NCBI RefSeq assembly: GCF_001645685.2
Contig: NZ_CP017080.1
Span: 4,703,051 to 4,767,050, forward strand
Origin: Peribacillus muralis
GTDB taxonomy: Bacteria; Bacillota; Bacilli; Bacillales; DSM-1321
DNA: 64,000 bases
Reading direction: 5' to 3'
Shown here: positions 1 through 13,196 of the stretch, in pieces
How the letters are laid out: each line of letters begins with the position of its first letter
How positions within the stretch are numbered: the first letter of the stretch is position 1
Position numbers and translations under genes: made by a program
Notes under the pieces: generated by a model
What the model saw: only the letters and a program-made list of their open reading frames with translations
Database searches by the model: none
What the model was told of the DNA's origin: nothing

Positions 1-2515
<2,515 letters not shown>

Positions 2516-2619
2516 CTATTGACAGTATCCTGCCATAATGATCATCTACTTTAACACAGAGCAATGGCGAAGGTTCTCCTTGGATCATCTTCGCCATTAT
2601 TGAACTTTTTCAAGTTATC

Positions 2620-2871
<252 letters not shown>

Positions 2872-2918
2872 TTATTTTTTTTGATCAATATAATGTTCAA
2901 AATGAACAATACTTATAA

Positions 2919-3641
<723 letters not shown>

Positions 3642-3657
3642 TCACCTCTCTTCTTTA

Positions 3658-4026
3658 CTACCTACGTATGTTTTGTATAAAATAATCTATCATAATGACA
3701 AAATAAACCGTCATTAATCCCACAACCACGCAGACCACTTGAAACTCATAGGGATACTTCAATGCAATTATTGCAGCTAAACCCGCCACAGACATTCTAG
3801 TTAAACTACCAAGGGAGCGCGTTTTTTTACCTTCCGCTACTTCTTGGGCAAACTTTTTGTTTTTTTTGACCATCGACCAAAAAATAAACAGGCTGAAGGC
3901 AGTACCAAGCAACAATCCTTGGAAGACTGAATCATATGATGTGAATGCCACCCCAATCACATAAATACCCATTAGATACAGCATGTATTTCAGCTGCCTA
4001 TTGAACATTTTTTCCAATTCTAGCAT
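3658..4026 (-). CDS. atpI: ATP synthase assembly protein I
   Basis: Small membrane protein of about 122 residues, first gene of the atp operon, with four predicted transmembrane helices. AtpI proteins assist c-ring assembly and may take part in Mg2+ handling (family knowledge). The frame is open further upstream to a TTG at 4074. I chose the ATG at 4024-4026 because it gives the usual family length and follows AGGGAG, though the spacing of 13 is long. Gene identity rests on position, size and the FNRQLKYMLYL-type start. Confidence 0.85.
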   Translation of the reverse strand: MLELEKMFNRQLKYMLYLMGIYVIGVAFTSYDSVFQGLLLGTAFSLFIFWSMVKKNKKFAQEVAEGKKTRSLGSLTRMSVAGLAAIIALKYPYEFQVVCVVVGLMTVYFVIMIDYFIQNIRR

Positions 4027-4175
4027 TTTGTCATGTAATCTCCCTAGAAATATTGTAGATCTGTGGGTTAGCAAGGTAAATTTGCCCGTAATAAGTCCAA
4101 ATAGAAAGTCGATAAAGCACTCCTATTTGTCACGTTATTGACGTATGAAACCCCTCTCATTCTACATCCTTTGTT

Positions 4176-4204
4176 AGCATACAATAGGCTAGAATCAATG
4201 TCAA
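4176..4204 (-). promoter_or_regulatory. SigA promoter of the atp operon
   Basis: On the minus strand TTGACA (4199-4204), a 17-base spacer, and TATGCT (4176-4181) form a near-consensus promoter about 150 bp upstream of atpI. No other strong promoter was seen between here and atpI. Confidence 0.85.
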
Positions 4205-4312
4205 TGAGTGGTTAGTGAAATTTGTCACAGGTTTGTAATTATTAACGAAACGTTCACAAATTATCTTTTTTATGCTATTGACATCCGATTTATTTTACAT
4301 ATCGTCCTATGT

Positions 4313-6550
4313 TCACTCAATATGTAACGTCTTTTCCACCCGATCTTCCCTTCCATTCTTCCTCGCAAAGATAATTGCTTTATATATTCCTTTAGGTGGC
4401 AAATCCTTTCTCAGTACATCCTTTTTGATCAAACCAGATGGTGCTGGCTTCGACCAATCCAAATATCCAGCAAATTTCAAGCTTTCTTCTTCATAAAGGG
4501 CAATCCCGAATTCATCAGCGCCCCTCGGAAGGTACATTTCGTATCGATATGTCCCAGCCCGATCTCCTTGTCCAAAGTCAAAACCCATCACCCTTGGATA
4601 ATCAGGCTCTTCTTTCACATATAAATACGGGAGGGAAATCCTTTTCGTTCCTTCCATTATAAGCAGGTACCCATCGAAGACTCCCTTTTCCAATTCAGAA
4701 GGGTTTACCTGAAGCCCAACTTTCAGCCTTTTCTTTTCCTTCGGTTTCAAGGTAAGGGATTTCGGCAGCTCCCATGTGAGCCCCTTCTCCTTCAATGGCA
4801 CCTTAAAGGAGTAATTCCTAATCTTCGTTCCTGTGTTTTCTATTAATACCGTTTCATGATGCTCTTCTATCCCACCCTTTTTCGTATACATCCCAAATGA
4901 TAACGAGCTTGGATTCAAAAGAGTATCCGCCTTCAAGGCCTCGTCGATCTGGATGCGTCCCGCTCCTTGTTCGTATGTGTGATATAATTCGCCGGTAGAT
5001 TTCCTTAATGGCTTGGATGTACTCATCAATGCCGATTTCACTTGATCAGGTGTCCAGTCCGGATGTTTTTGCAAAATAAGTGCGCACGCTCCTGCAACAT
5101 GCGGCGCTGACATGCTTGTTCCATCTAGTGACATATATCCATTCGGGATGGTGCTTTCAATCTCGACTCCAGGAGCCAATACGTCCGGCTTTATTCCCCA
5201 CGACACAGTTACCGGACCTCTTGAGCTGAAATCAGCGAGCCTATCCTGTTCTTTTTTATATAAAAAGCGAACGGTTTGACTGTGTTCTTGCTCCATTACT
5301 TTTTTAAGACTCAACCCATCTCTTCTATTAATAGAAGCTACTGGGATGTTCATTTCTTTTTCCAGGCTTCCAGAAAAGGTCCCGCCTGTATTATTATAGA
5401 TAATTACGCCTTTCGCACCCGCCTTCGCTGCATTGGATGCCTTCTGCTGGAATGTGAGTATCCCCCGCTCCAGCAAAACAATCTTATCCTGGGCGTGCTT
5501 CAGGTCTTTTTCACTCCCAAGACCTCCGTCTATCACATCTTCGGAAAATGCCAGATTCCATCTCCTGGATCCTTGAAATGAATGCAATCGCGTATGATGC
5601 TTTTTCGCACCTAGCCCGTAAATCATGAATGGAACCTTTAAAGGAGGAGTGGATGCTCCAACGGAAATCGCTTTTTCTGCAGTCCCTGGCGAACCGACGG
5701 TCCAAACCTCCGGACCGGAGTTGCCATTTGACGTCACGGCTACGATGCCGCTTTCGACAGCCTTATTCAACGCAAGCGATATTGGTAAATCAGGGCCATT
5801 TACATTATTGCCGAGAGATAAGTTCAAGACATCCATCTTATCCTTCATTGCCGACTCGATAGCCGTCAAAACCTGCTCAGTATCCCCAGCACCTCCTGGC
5901 CCCAACGCCCGATAGGCATATATCTCCGCTTCCGGGGCTACGCCCTTCAGTTTTCCATTGGCAGCTATGATACCTGCAACGTGCGTTCCATGTAGTGTAT
6001 CCAGCTCACCGTGTTTTTTGGTTTCCATCGGATCACCATCACCATCAACCAGATCCTTCCCTCCCTTATAAGCCCGTTGTAAATCCGGATGTGTATAATC
6101 AATCCCTGTGTCGATCACCCCAACCTTGACTCCTTTACCAGTAATTCGGTGGTTATCTTTATCAAGGAAAGCTCTCACTCTCTCTCCTCCTATGTATGGA
6201 ACACTTTCATCTAAGACAGTATGATACGTCGATACTTCGGTAACAGTCTGAATATCATTTTCCTTTTTAAACTGCTCTATATCTTTTACGTTCCCCCGTA
6301 ACGAAAACCCATTTAGGGCTACGGAATAAACCGTGCGTAACCGAAGCGTTGGATATTTTCCAAGCAATTCATCGATTTTTTTTTGCTCGAAAGCTTTATC
6401 CATCGTGACGACGACCGTCACTTCCTTCGATTCAGATAGTTTCGGCAAAGGCGGTAAAATGACGGATGCCGCCCCCTGTTCGATTGAATAAGTAAATAAT
6501 AGAAGAAAAACAAATATATATATGAACAATTTCTTTTTCATTTTCAACAT
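4313..6550 (-). CDS. Secreted subtilisin-like serine protease (S8, with PA domain)
   Basis: Extracellular or wall-associated protease of about 745 residues. From the first in-frame Met (6556) the order is: signal peptide (about 1-30), inhibitor I9-like propeptide (about 45-115), S8 catalytic domain with Asp149 (VIDTG), His192 (HGTHVAG), oxyanion Asn279 and Ser481 (GTSMSAPH), a PA domain inserted near residues 350-400, and a C-terminal beta-rich region. This order resembles Vpr-type proteases. I prefer the ATG at 6550, six bases after AAGGGG; the ATG at 6556 abuts that site. A terminator-like hairpin lies 50 bases upstream. The substrate is unknown. Confidence 0.92.
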   Translation of the reverse strand: MLKMKKKLFIYIFVFLLLFTYSIEQGAASVILPPLPKLSESKEVTVVVTMDKAFEQKKIDELLGKYPTLRLRTVYSVALNGFSLRGNVKDIEQFKKENDIQTVTEVSTYHTVLDESVPYIGGERVRAFLDKDNHRITGKGVKVGVIDTGIDYTHPDLQRAYKGGKDLVDGDGDPMETKKHGELDTLHGTHVAGIIAANGKLKGVAPEAEIYAYRALGPGGAGDTEQVLTAIESAMKDKMDVLNLSLGNNVNGPDLPISLALNKAVESGIVAVTSNGNSGPEVWTVGSPGTAEKAISVGASTPPLKVPFMIYGLGAKKHHTRLHSFQGSRRWNLAFSEDVIDGGLGSEKDLKHAQDKIVLLERGILTFQQKASNAAKAGAKGVIIYNNTGGTFSGSLEKEMNIPVASINRRDGLSLKKVMEQEHSQTVRFLYKKEQDRLADFSSRGPVTVSWGIKPDVLAPGVEIESTIPNGYMSLDGTSMSAPHVAGACALILQKHPDWTPDQVKSALMSTSKPLRKSTGELYHTYEQGAGRIQIDEALKADTLLNPSSLSFGMYTKKGGIEEHHETVLIENTGTKIRNYSFKVPLKEKGLTWELPKSLTLKPKEKKRLKVGLQVNPSELEKGVFDGYLLIMEGTKRISLPYLYVKEEPDYPRVMGFDFGQGDRAGTYRYEMYLPRGADEFGIALYEEESLKFAGYLDWSKPAPSGLIKKDVLRKDLPPKGIYKAIIFARKNGREDRVEKTLHIE

Positions 6551-6601
6551 AATCATCCCCTTAGCTGTTAGCTTTTCTCAACAACCTTGGAGTATGCAAA
6601 C

Positions 6602-6630
6602 AAAAAAGGAAAAGCCGTCTCGCTTTTCCT
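6602..6630 (-). terminator. Intrinsic terminator-like hairpin in front of the S8 protease gene
   Basis: Perfect 9-bp stem (6607-6615 with 6622-6630), six-base loop, and a run of T on the minus strand directly after it. It points into the protease gene and ends about 50 bases before its start codon. It could stop stray transcription or act as an attenuator. Confidence 0.6.
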
Positions 6631-6833
6631 CTCCATTTATTTCATTCCCAAACCCATTCTTAAATTTGAAACAATCGCAGAAAATAGCTGACCTATTCAA
6701 GTAACTCGTGACGACTTCCTCAAACGAAACCGCCTACGTGCACAAGTACAGTTTCTTCGATTACAGGGACTGAAATTCCATCTCCGTATTTACACACATT
6801 AGAATGCAACGGAAAAGTCCAACCATCAAAACC

Positions 6834-6867
6834 AAAAAAACTGCAGACAAAACGAGTTTGTCTGCAG
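6834..6867 (-). terminator. Rho-independent terminator of upp-wecB
   Basis: Perfect 11-bp stem (6841-6851 with 6857-6867) around a five-base loop, followed on the minus strand by seven T. It lies 33 bases after the wecB stop codon. Confidence 0.9.
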
Positions 6868-6900
6868 TCTGAAAGGAAGAACCGTTAAACTTTTCCTTCA

Positions 6901-8043
6901 TTATGAATCAAATCTAGCTGGCGGTACATTCACTTGCTTGAAATAATAACGGATCGCTTCCGCTATACGAACCGAAGCATTCCCATCACCGTACGGATTC
7001 GAAGCCTTGGACATTTTTTCATGCTCTTCTTCGTTCGTCAGCAATTCATGTGCCATATTGAAGACCATCTGCTCATCTGTGCCCGCCAATTTCAAGGTGC
7101 CAGCCAATATCCCTTCAGGACGTTCAGTCGTATCCCTTAAAACAAGCACCGGTACACCAAGTGACGGCGCTTCTTCTTGGATTCCTCCAGAATCGGTCAT
7201 GATCAAATAAGCTCTTGAAGCGAAGTTATGAAAATCCAATACATCCAATGGCTCGATTAAATGAACCCGAGGTTCCCCTCCGAGAATTTCATTTGCCAGT
7301 TCCTGAACCAATGGATTCAAATGGACCGGGTAAACGACTTGAATGTCATCATGCTCGGCAATGAGCCTCTTGACAGCCCTAAAGATATTCCGCATCGGCT
7401 CCCCTAAATTTTCCCGGCGATGAGCAGTCAGCAAAATGAGCTTGTCTGCTCCCAATCCAGTTAAAACGGGATGGTTATACGATGAACGTACCGTCGTTTT
7501 TAAAGCATCGGTCGCCGTATTCCCCGTCACGAAGATATTGTCCTTCTTGTTTTCGTTCAACAAATTCGCTTCCGCTTTTGAAGTCGGAGCAAAATGCAAG
7601 TCCGCCATCGTCCCGGTAAGCTGGCGATTCATTTCTTCCGGGTATGGGGAATACTTATTCCAAGTGCGCAACCCCGCTTCCACATGGCCAATGACGACCT
7701 GATTGTAAAAGGCAGCCAGACTGGCGACAAACGTTGTAGTCGTATCACCGTGTACAAGAACGATATCGGGCTCGGCTTCCTTCATGATCGAATCAAGACC
7801 GTTTAATGCCCTCGTTGTGATATCGGCAAGTGTTTGCCTATCCTTCATTATGTTCAGGTCATAATCGGGCCGGATCGAGAATAATTCAAGAACTTGATCT
7901 AACATTTGACGATGTTGAGCCGTAACGGCAACGATCGGCTTGAAATGTTCTGGGTGTTTTTGGAATTCCAAAACTAACGGTGCCATTTTGACGGCTTCCG
8001 GTCTCGTACCGAAAATTGTCATGACCTTTATCGGTTTGTTCAT
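6901..8043 (-). CDS. wecB: UDP-N-acetylglucosamine 2-epimerase (non-hydrolysing)
   Basis: Cytoplasmic enzyme interconverting UDP-GlcNAc and UDP-ManNAc, feeding teichoic acid linkage units or other ManNAc-containing polymers; called mnaA in B. subtilis. The 380-residue protein carries the family motifs FGTRPEA near the N-terminus, GHVEAGLRT, HRRENLG and TDSGGIQEE. The ATG at 8043 follows GAGGTG; an open extension to 8064 lacks a ribosome site. It lies 24 bp after upp and shares its transcript and terminator. Confidence 0.95.
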   Translation of the reverse strand: MNKPIKVMTIFGTRPEAVKMAPLVLEFQKHPEHFKPIVAVTAQHRQMLDQVLELFSIRPDYDLNIMKDRQTLADITTRALNGLDSIMKEAEPDIVLVHGDTTTTFVASLAAFYNQVVIGHVEAGLRTWNKYSPYPEEMNRQLTGTMADLHFAPTSKAEANLLNENKKDNIFVTGNTATDALKTTVRSSYNHPVLTGLGADKLILLTAHRRENLGEPMRNIFRAVKRLIAEHDDIQVVYPVHLNPLVQELANEILGGEPRVHLIEPLDVLDFHNFASRAYLIMTDSGGIQEEAPSLGVPVLVLRDTTERPEGILAGTLKLAGTDEQMVFNMAHELLTNEEEHEKMSKASNPYGDGNASVRIAEAIRYYFKQVNVPPARFDS

Positions 8044-8067
8044 TCGTGACACCTCAGTTTCCATCCA

Positions 8068-8697
8068 TTATTTTGTGCCGAATAAACGATCTCCCGCGTC
8101 TCCCAGACCTGGAACGATATAACCATGTTCATTCAGCTTCTCATCAAGTCCTGCAATATATATATCCACATCAGGATGCGCTTCTTTTAATGCATCCACA
8201 CCTTCTGGAGCTGCAATCAGGCACATGAATTTAATATTGACCGCACCGCGCTTTTTAATGGAATGGATCGCTTCGATGGCAGAACCGCCGGTAGCCAGCA
8301 TTGGATCAACGACGATACATTCCCTTTCTGCCAAATCACTCGGCATTTTCGCATAATATTCGACAGGTTTCAATGTTTCCGGATCACGGTATAGACCGAC
8401 ATGTCCGACCTTAGCGGCAGGAATCAATTTAATGATTCCGTCCACCATCCCGATGCCCGCACGCAAGATTGGAACGATCCCCACTTTTTTACCTGAGAGC
8501 ATTTTCACCTTCGCTGTGCTAACCGGTGTTTGGATTTCCACCTCTTCAAGCGGCATATCCCTAGTGATTTCAAATGCCATCAATGAAGCCACTTCATCAA
8601 CTAGTTCGCGGAATTCTTTTGTTCCTGTATTTATATCGCGTATATAGGCTAATTTGTGTTGAATTAACGGGTGATCGAAAACAAAAACTTTTCCCAT
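8068..8697 (-). CDS. upp: Uracil phosphoribosyltransferase
   Basis: Pyrimidine salvage enzyme making UMP from uracil and PRPP. The start [16 protein letters not shown] is the standard one and gives 209 residues, as in B. subtilis. The PRPP-binding loop reads [16 protein letters not shown] lies seven bases before the ATG at 8697. A SigA promoter is visible about 100 bp upstream; no PyrR or attenuator structure was recognised in the leader. Confidence 0.97.
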   Translation of the reverse strand: MGKVFVFDHPLIQHKLAYIRDINTGTKEFRELVDEVASLMAFEITRDMPLEEVEIQTPVSTAKVKMLSGKKVGIVPILRAGIGMVDGIIKLIPAAKVGHVGLYRDPETLKPVEYYAKMPSDLAERECIVVDPMLATGGSAIEAIHSIKKRGAVNIKFMCLIAAPEGVDALKEAHPDVDIYIAGLDEKLNEHGYIVPGLGDAGDRLFGTK

Positions 8698-8793
8698 TTG
8701 GCATCTCTCCAATTCCATTGCATAATTTTGCTCTTTTTATAATTCCCCTAAATGAATAGAAAAATTTTCGTGTCTTAAAATTCACTTCAACCT

Positions 8794-8822
8794 ATTTTAC
8801 AGAAAAAAGGTTCAATCTTCAA
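8794..8822 (-). promoter_or_regulatory. SigA promoter of upp-wecB
   Basis: Minus strand TTGAAG (8817-8822), 17-base spacer, TAAAAT (8794-8799), about 100 bases before the upp start. Confidence 0.65.
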
Positions 8823-8880
8823 TAATGGTTTAGATGTCAGACCTATTTTCACAATTCAGATTCTTCAATTATAATAACAG

Positions 8881-8908
8881 AAAAAACCACTCCCTATAAA
8901 AGGAGTGG
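8881..8908 (-). terminator. Rho-independent terminator of glyA
   Basis: 7-bp stem CCACTCC/GGAGTGG (8887-8893 with 8902-8908) followed on the minus strand by six T, just after the glyA stop codon. Confidence 0.88.
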
Positions 8909-8916
8909 CCCGGACA

Positions 8917-10158
8917 TTACAATGAAGGATATAATTCGAATTTACTCGTTAACGATTCCACACGTTGTTTCGCTTCTTCAAGCTTAGCTTCATCTTCATT
9001 ATTCTTCAGAACAAGTCCGATGATCGAAGCTATTTCATCCATATCTTCCAAACCGAAGCCACGTGATGTCACAGCGGCGGTACCGATACGAATTCCACTC
9101 GTGACGAATGGTTTTTCCGGATCATATGGAATTGCATTCTTGTTAACGGTGATCCCGATTTCATCAAGAACGTGTTCAGCTATTTTTCCAGTCAATCCTG
9201 TCGAGCGTACATCAAGAAGAATCAAGTGATTGTCCGTCCCATCAGAAACAAGGGTGAACCCTTCCTTCTTCAAGCCTTCGCCCAAGCGTTTGGCATTGTC
9301 GATGATCTGCTGTGCATACACTTTAAAATCGTCTTGAAGCGCTTCGCCGAACGCAACAGCCTTAGCGGAAATGACATGCATCAAAGGCCCGCCTTGAATT
9401 CCCGGGAAGATTGATTTATCAATTTTCTTGCCAAATTCTTCTTTACAGATGATCATCCCGCCCCGTGGTCCGCGAAGGGTTTTATGAGTTGTTGTCGTTA
9501 CGAAATCCGCATAAGGAATCGGGCTTTGGTGCAATCCAGCAGCAACAAGTCCTGCGATATGGGCCATATCGACCATTAAGTATGCTCCAACTTCATCCGC
9601 AATCTGGCGGAATCGCTTGAAATCAATTTCTCGTGGATACGCACTCGCACCCGCAACGATCATTTTCGGCTTGTGCTGACGCGCTTTTTCCAATACATCA
9701 TTATAATCGATACGATGATCTTTTTCGTCTACACCATATTCAACAAAGTTATAATTGACCCCACTGAAGTTTACCGGGCTTCCATGTGTTAAATGCCCTC
9801 CATGGGAAAGGTTCATGCCAAGCACCGTGTCGCCTGTTTGAAGTACCGTGAAGTAAACGGCCATATTGGCTTGAGCACCAGAGTGCGGCTGAACGTTCAC
9901 ATATTCGCCACCGAAAATCTCTTTTGCACGATCACGAGCCAAATCTTCAACGATGTCAACATACTCACAGCCGCCATAATACCGTTTCCCTGGATATCCT
10001 TCAGCATATTTATTGGTTAGGACCGAGCCTTGAGCTTCCATGACTGCCTCACTCACGAAGTTCTCAGAAGCAATAAGCTCAATCTTGCTTCTTTGACGCC
10101 CTAATTCCAGTTGAATTGCGTTAAACACTTGCTCATCTTGCTTGGCTAAACGATTCAT
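8917..10158 (-). CDS. glyA: Serine hydroxymethyltransferase
   Basis: PLP enzyme converting serine and tetrahydrofolate to glycine and 5,10-methylene-THF, the main supplier of one-carbon units for purines and thymidylate. The 413-residue form starts at [12 protein letters not shown], with GAGGAGG nine bases upstream. The PLP lysine motif [13 protein letters not shown] is intact. The gene stands alone, with its own terminator and an upstream pair of PurBox-like sequences, which fits the PurR control known for glyA in B. subtilis. Confidence 0.97.
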   Translation of the reverse strand: MNRLAKQDEQVFNAIQLELGRQRSKIELIASENFVSEAVMEAQGSVLTNKYAEGYPGKRYYGGCEYVDIVEDLARDRAKEIFGGEYVNVQPHSGAQANMAVYFTVLQTGDTVLGMNLSHGGHLTHGSPVNFSGVNYNFVEYGVDEKDHRIDYNDVLEKARQHKPKMIVAGASAYPREIDFKRFRQIADEVGAYLMVDMAHIAGLVAAGLHQSPIPYADFVTTTTHKTLRGPRGGMIICKEEFGKKIDKSIFPGIQGGPLMHVISAKAVAFGEALQDDFKVYAQQIIDNAKRLGEGLKKEGFTLVSDGTDNHLILLDVRSTGLTGKIAEHVLDEIGITVNKNAIPYDPEKPFVTSGIRIGTAAVTSRGFGLEDMDEIASIIGLVLKNNEDEAKLEEAKQRVESLTSKFELYPSL

Positions 10159-10269
10159 TCCGTAATTCCTCCTCAAATGTGCGTGATTCGCTTTTTAGTA
10201 TTTATGTGCAACATGTCTTCAAAAAGACATGAAAAAGCCTGTCCCATAATTATTAGAAAATTCTTCTCC

Positions 10270-10275
10270 ATTTTA
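10270..10275 (-). promoter_or_regulatory. Candidate -10 element of glyA
   Basis: TAAAAT preceded by TGT on the minus strand, about 110 bases before the start codon and just downstream of the PurBox pair. No good -35 match lies 17 bases upstream. Confidence 0.4.
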
Positions 10276-10305
10276 ACATGTCTATTTTAGAAGTGATAGT
10301 GTAAT

Positions 10306-10350
10306 TTTATCGAACGTTAAATGTTTTTTCATTTGCAAATGTTCGTATTT
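10306..10350 (-). promoter_or_regulatory. Inverted PurBox pair (candidate PurR operator) upstream of glyA
   Basis: Two inverted copies of the PurBox core CGAAC, at 10311-10315 and as GTTCG at 10341-10345, each inside an AT-rich half resembling the consensus AWWWCCGAACWWT with one or two mismatches. The inverted arrangement at about this distance is what PurR operators in B. subtilis show. Confidence 0.65.
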
Positions 10351-10573
10351 AACTTATTATTTTTATATAATACTCCATTTAACCTATGTCCTACAGCAAA
10401 AAAGCTTTCGTTTACCTTGGAGTACAGTTTACTTACATTATTGGTCACTCAAAAATGGCATGGCTAAAAGGAGCTTGTCCACCGTCAGGAGAGGAAAAGG
10501 ACGGCTATATCTATCTACAGGTGGGCAGATTACACACATATGAAGGCCATCCAATAAGCGCTGGGGAATTCAT

Positions 10574-10614
10574 CAAACAAAAAGGGCTACGGAATGAGAT
10601 CTCCGAAGCCCTAT
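10574..10614 (-). terminator. Rho-independent terminator of ywlG
   Basis: Stem AGGGCTaCGGA with TCCGaAGCCCT around an eight-base loop, followed on the minus strand by a T-rich tract. It begins about 30 bases after the ywlG stop codon. Confidence 0.8.
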
Positions 10615-10645
10615 CTAGTTCATGCCTGACGTACCATCCGCTAAT

Positions 10646-11239
10646 TTATTGGCAACTTTTGTTGTCGGGAATATCCTGATAGACGGCCCGCTCGCCGCCG
10701 ATAAGTTTGGGGCGGGTTTTTGCCATCGTCACGTGTGCGTGACCTATTTCCTTGATGGCAGATCGAAGCGGAACGGCGACATGCTTTAAATGCATGCCTA
10801 TGAAGGTGTCCCCAATGTCTATGCCCGCTTCCGCTTTGATATGCTCCACGACAACGGCATCTTCCCATTGTTGAAAGGCGTATGTCGCCATCGACCCTCC
10901 AGCCGTTCTGACCGGTATGACCGATACTTCTTCATAACCTCTTTGTACGGCCGCTTCCCTTTGCAAAACCAATGCCCTATTCAGATGCTCGCAACATTGA
11001 TAAGCGACATGGACACCGGTTTTTTCTTGAAAATCCTTCACGGCGGAAAATATCAGGCCGGCCACATCGAGCGTACCTTCAGTGCCGATCCGTTTTCCGA
11101 TTACTTCACTTGTACTGCAGCCAATGACAAGTAATTGTTTCTCTTTTAAAGCCGCCTCTTCTTGAAACTCATGCAAAAGTTTCCGAAACTGGGTTTCCCA
11201 TCCCTCAAGCTCATTTGAAATATTAGCATCACTTGACAT
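10646..11239 (-). CDS. ywlG: UPF0340 / TIGR01440 family protein, YwlG
   Basis: Conserved 197-residue cytoplasmic protein without signal peptide or membrane segment, recognised from its sequence and from its place between rpiB and glyA, where Bacillus genomes carry ywlG. The biochemical function is not established and I see no catalytic motif I can name. The ATG at 11239 follows AAGGATG; the ATG six codons upstream overlaps that site. It may be co-transcribed with rpiB (80 bp gap). Confidence 0.85.
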   Translation of the reverse strand: MSSDANISNELEGWETQFRKLLHEFQEEAALKEKQLLVIGCSTSEVIGKRIGTEGTLDVAGLIFSAVKDFQEKTGVHVAYQCCEHLNRALVLQREAAVQRGYEEVSVIPVRTAGGSMATYAFQQWEDAVVVEHIKAEAGIDIGDTFIGMHLKHVAVPLRSAIKEIGHAHVTMAKTRPKLIGGERAVYQDIPDNKSCQ

Positions 11240-11319
11240 GTAAACGCATCCTTTCAATAAGAAAACTTGCTATCCGAAGAAAAGTGGATCTCTGCAAATC
11301 TTTTTCAAAGCTTTACGCT

Positions 11320-11766
11320 TCAGCTATGTTTACCTTCATAGTCAGAAATTTTGCCGATTCTATTTTGATGGCGACCGCCTTCAAATTCCGAGGTCAGCCA
11401 TGTTTGAGCGATTTCCCGGGCAAGTCCAGGGCCAATGACACGTTCCCCCATCGCCAGCATATTGGTGTCATTATGCTGACGGGTCAGTTTCGCGCTATAG
11501 ACATCATGTACCAGGGCACAGCGTATCCCTTTGACTTTATTCGCTGCAATACTCATCCCAATCCCAGTACCACAAATCAAGATTCCCCGATCGAACTCAC
11601 CATTCGCCACTTTTTCTGCAACAGGCAGCGCATAATCCGGATAATCCACTGAAGTGCTGCACTCACAGCCAAAATCCTCAAACGGGATCTGTAACTCTTT
11701 CATTAAATTCTTTATTTCTTCACGGATATGAATTCCACCATGATCCGAGGCAATCGCAACTTTCAT
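11320..11766 (-). CDS. rpiB: Ribose-5-phosphate isomerase B
   Basis: 148-residue RpiB/LacAB-family isomerase interconverting ribose-5-phosphate and ribulose-5-phosphate. Asp8-His9 (ASDHGG), the catalytic Cys65 in ILICGTGIGMSI and His98 are present. GAGGAGG precedes the ATG. A sugar-phosphate isomerase of a related subtype (for example allose-6-phosphate) cannot be excluded from sequence alone, but position matches B. subtilis ywlF. Confidence 0.9.
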   Translation of the reverse strand: MKVAIASDHGGIHIREEIKNLMKELQIPFEDFGCECSTSVDYPDYALPVAEKVANGEFDRGILICGTGIGMSIAANKVKGIRCALVHDVYSAKLTRQHNDTNMLAMGERVIGPGLAREIAQTWLTSEFEGGRHQNRIGKISDYEGKHS

Positions 11767-11850
11767 GATAATCCTCCTCTTGCTTCTTATTTGATTTCAT
11801 TGTGTCATAAAATTATGAAAAGATAAAGGATGGCTACCGTCCATAAAGAA

Positions 11851-11875
11851 GCAGGAAACCGCTTCGGTCTCCTGC
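11851..11875 (-). terminator. Terminator-like hairpin after the chemoreceptor gene
   Basis: GCAGGA(a)ACC paired with GGT(c)TCCTGC around a five-base loop; on the minus strand it is followed by TTCTTTATGG, a weak T tract. Confidence 0.55.
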
Positions 11876-11884
11876 AGGGAAAAA

Positions 11885-13174
11885 TCAAGTGTGAAAGCGT
11901 GTAATGGTGCCTTTCAGCTTTTCCGCTTGGCTTTTAAGTTCCATCGCCAATTTTTCGACGTTTTCCATCATGCTTGCCTGTTCATTTGTCGTAGCCATCA
12001 CTTCTTCAGCACCGGCTGAAGTCTCCTGAGCAATGGCAGCCACTTCCTGGGACTGTCTAGATGTTTCCTCGACACTTTCCATTTGACGGTCAACAAGCTC
12101 TGTAATATCCTTTACCGCCGCGACAACATTATGTACCGTTTTTGTCATGCCTTCTATGGCTATATCCGTTTCCGTCCCTTTTTGAGCTTCTTCATTTGCC
12201 GATTTGACTTGATTGCTTATCTGTTTGACAACAGCCTGGACTTCAACTTGAATATTTTGGACCAGGGCCGAAATGCCTTGCACAGCCTTGGCACTCTGAT
12301 CCGCTAACAAGCGGACTTCTTCAGCGACAACAGCAAATCCTTTTCCATGCTCTCCTGCCCTGGCAGCTTCAATGGATGCATTCAATGCAAGCAGATTCGT
12401 CTGTGCCGCAATATCGCCGACAAGCACGATGATTTGTTCGACTTTTTTTGCATGCTCCTCCAAGCGCTTGACCGTCTCCAATGACTGTTGATTTTCATCC
12501 GCCAGCTGCTTAATGCCATCGACCAAGGAGTTGACCACCGCTTTACTCTGAATGAGTTCTGCGGCCATTTCACCTGAAAGGCCGACGGATTCCTGCGCTT
12601 TTGTTTGAACCTTCTGGGCAAGAATGGTGACCTCGTCAATCGATTCAGCCGTACTCATTATCGAAGCGGCTGATGTTTCAGCCCCCTTCGATATTTCACC
12701 AATCGTCATTGCCACGTTTTCTGCCTGTTCCGAAGCTTTTGTTGATTCTCGGGAAATATGGATGACCTTTTCGTTCGTTTCATGAAAATTCACTTCGATA
12801 CTCTGGACCATTTCCCTTAGATTGGAGAGCATATGGTCGAAGGCGATGCCCAATGAACGGATTTCATCGTCCGTCTTTGGCAGCACCACCTCTTCACTTA
12901 TACTGCCCTCTGCAGCACTCAACACGACTTTTTCCAGTTTTTTCAGGGGCTTGGTAATGACACCCGCTGCAAAAAACGCAAGAATACCAGACCACAATAT
13001 CCCCAATAACAGCGTTCCTACACCAAAACTAAGTGAATTCATTTTGGCAAAAAACATAGGTTGGACCACGAAGATAAAAAACGCTGAGATCGAATAGGTG
13101 ATCAGAGCCAGGACCGTGATGAATATAACTAATTTTTTTCGCAAACCAAACTTGTAACGCAATCTTTCCGCCAT
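11885..13174 (-). CDS. Methyl-accepting chemotaxis protein lacking a large extracellular sensor
   Basis: 429-residue membrane signal transducer. Two transmembrane helices (about 15-37 and 51-73) are separated by only a short loop, followed by a HAMP linker (about 74-126) and the long cytoplasmic signalling coiled coil. The hairpin tip near 255-275 has the invariant pattern [18 protein letters not shown] that binds CheW/CheA. With no room for an extracellular ligand domain, input probably comes from the membrane, the HAMP region or a partner protein. It lies between ywlE and rpiB and starts after GGGGGG at an ATG. Confidence 0.92.
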   Translation of the reverse strand: MAERLRYKFGLRKKLVIFITVLALITYSISAFFIFVVQPMFFAKMNSLSFGVGTLLLGILWSGILAFFAAGVITKPLKKLEKVVLSAAEGSISEEVVLPKTDDEIRSLGIAFDHMLSNLREMVQSIEVNFHETNEKVIHISRESTKASEQAENVAMTIGEISKGAETSAASIMSTAESIDEVTILAQKVQTKAQESVGLSGEMAAELIQSKAVVNSLVDGIKQLADENQQSLETVKRLEEHAKKVEQIIVLVGDIAAQTNLLALNASIEAARAGEHGKGFAVVAEEVRLLADQSAKAVQGISALVQNIQVEVQAVVKQISNQVKSANEEAQKGTETDIAIEGMTKTVHNVVAAVKDITELVDRQMESVEETSRQSQEVAAIAQETSAGAEEVMATTNEQASMMENVEKLAMELKSQAEKLKGTITRFHT

Positions 13175-13196
13175 TCCGCTTCCCCCCGTAGACTAC

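Noticed and set aside
10386..10679. 97-codon plus-strand open frame between glyA and ywlG
   Set aside because: No ribosome site, unusual composition, and it covers the ywlG terminator and antisense end of ywlG.
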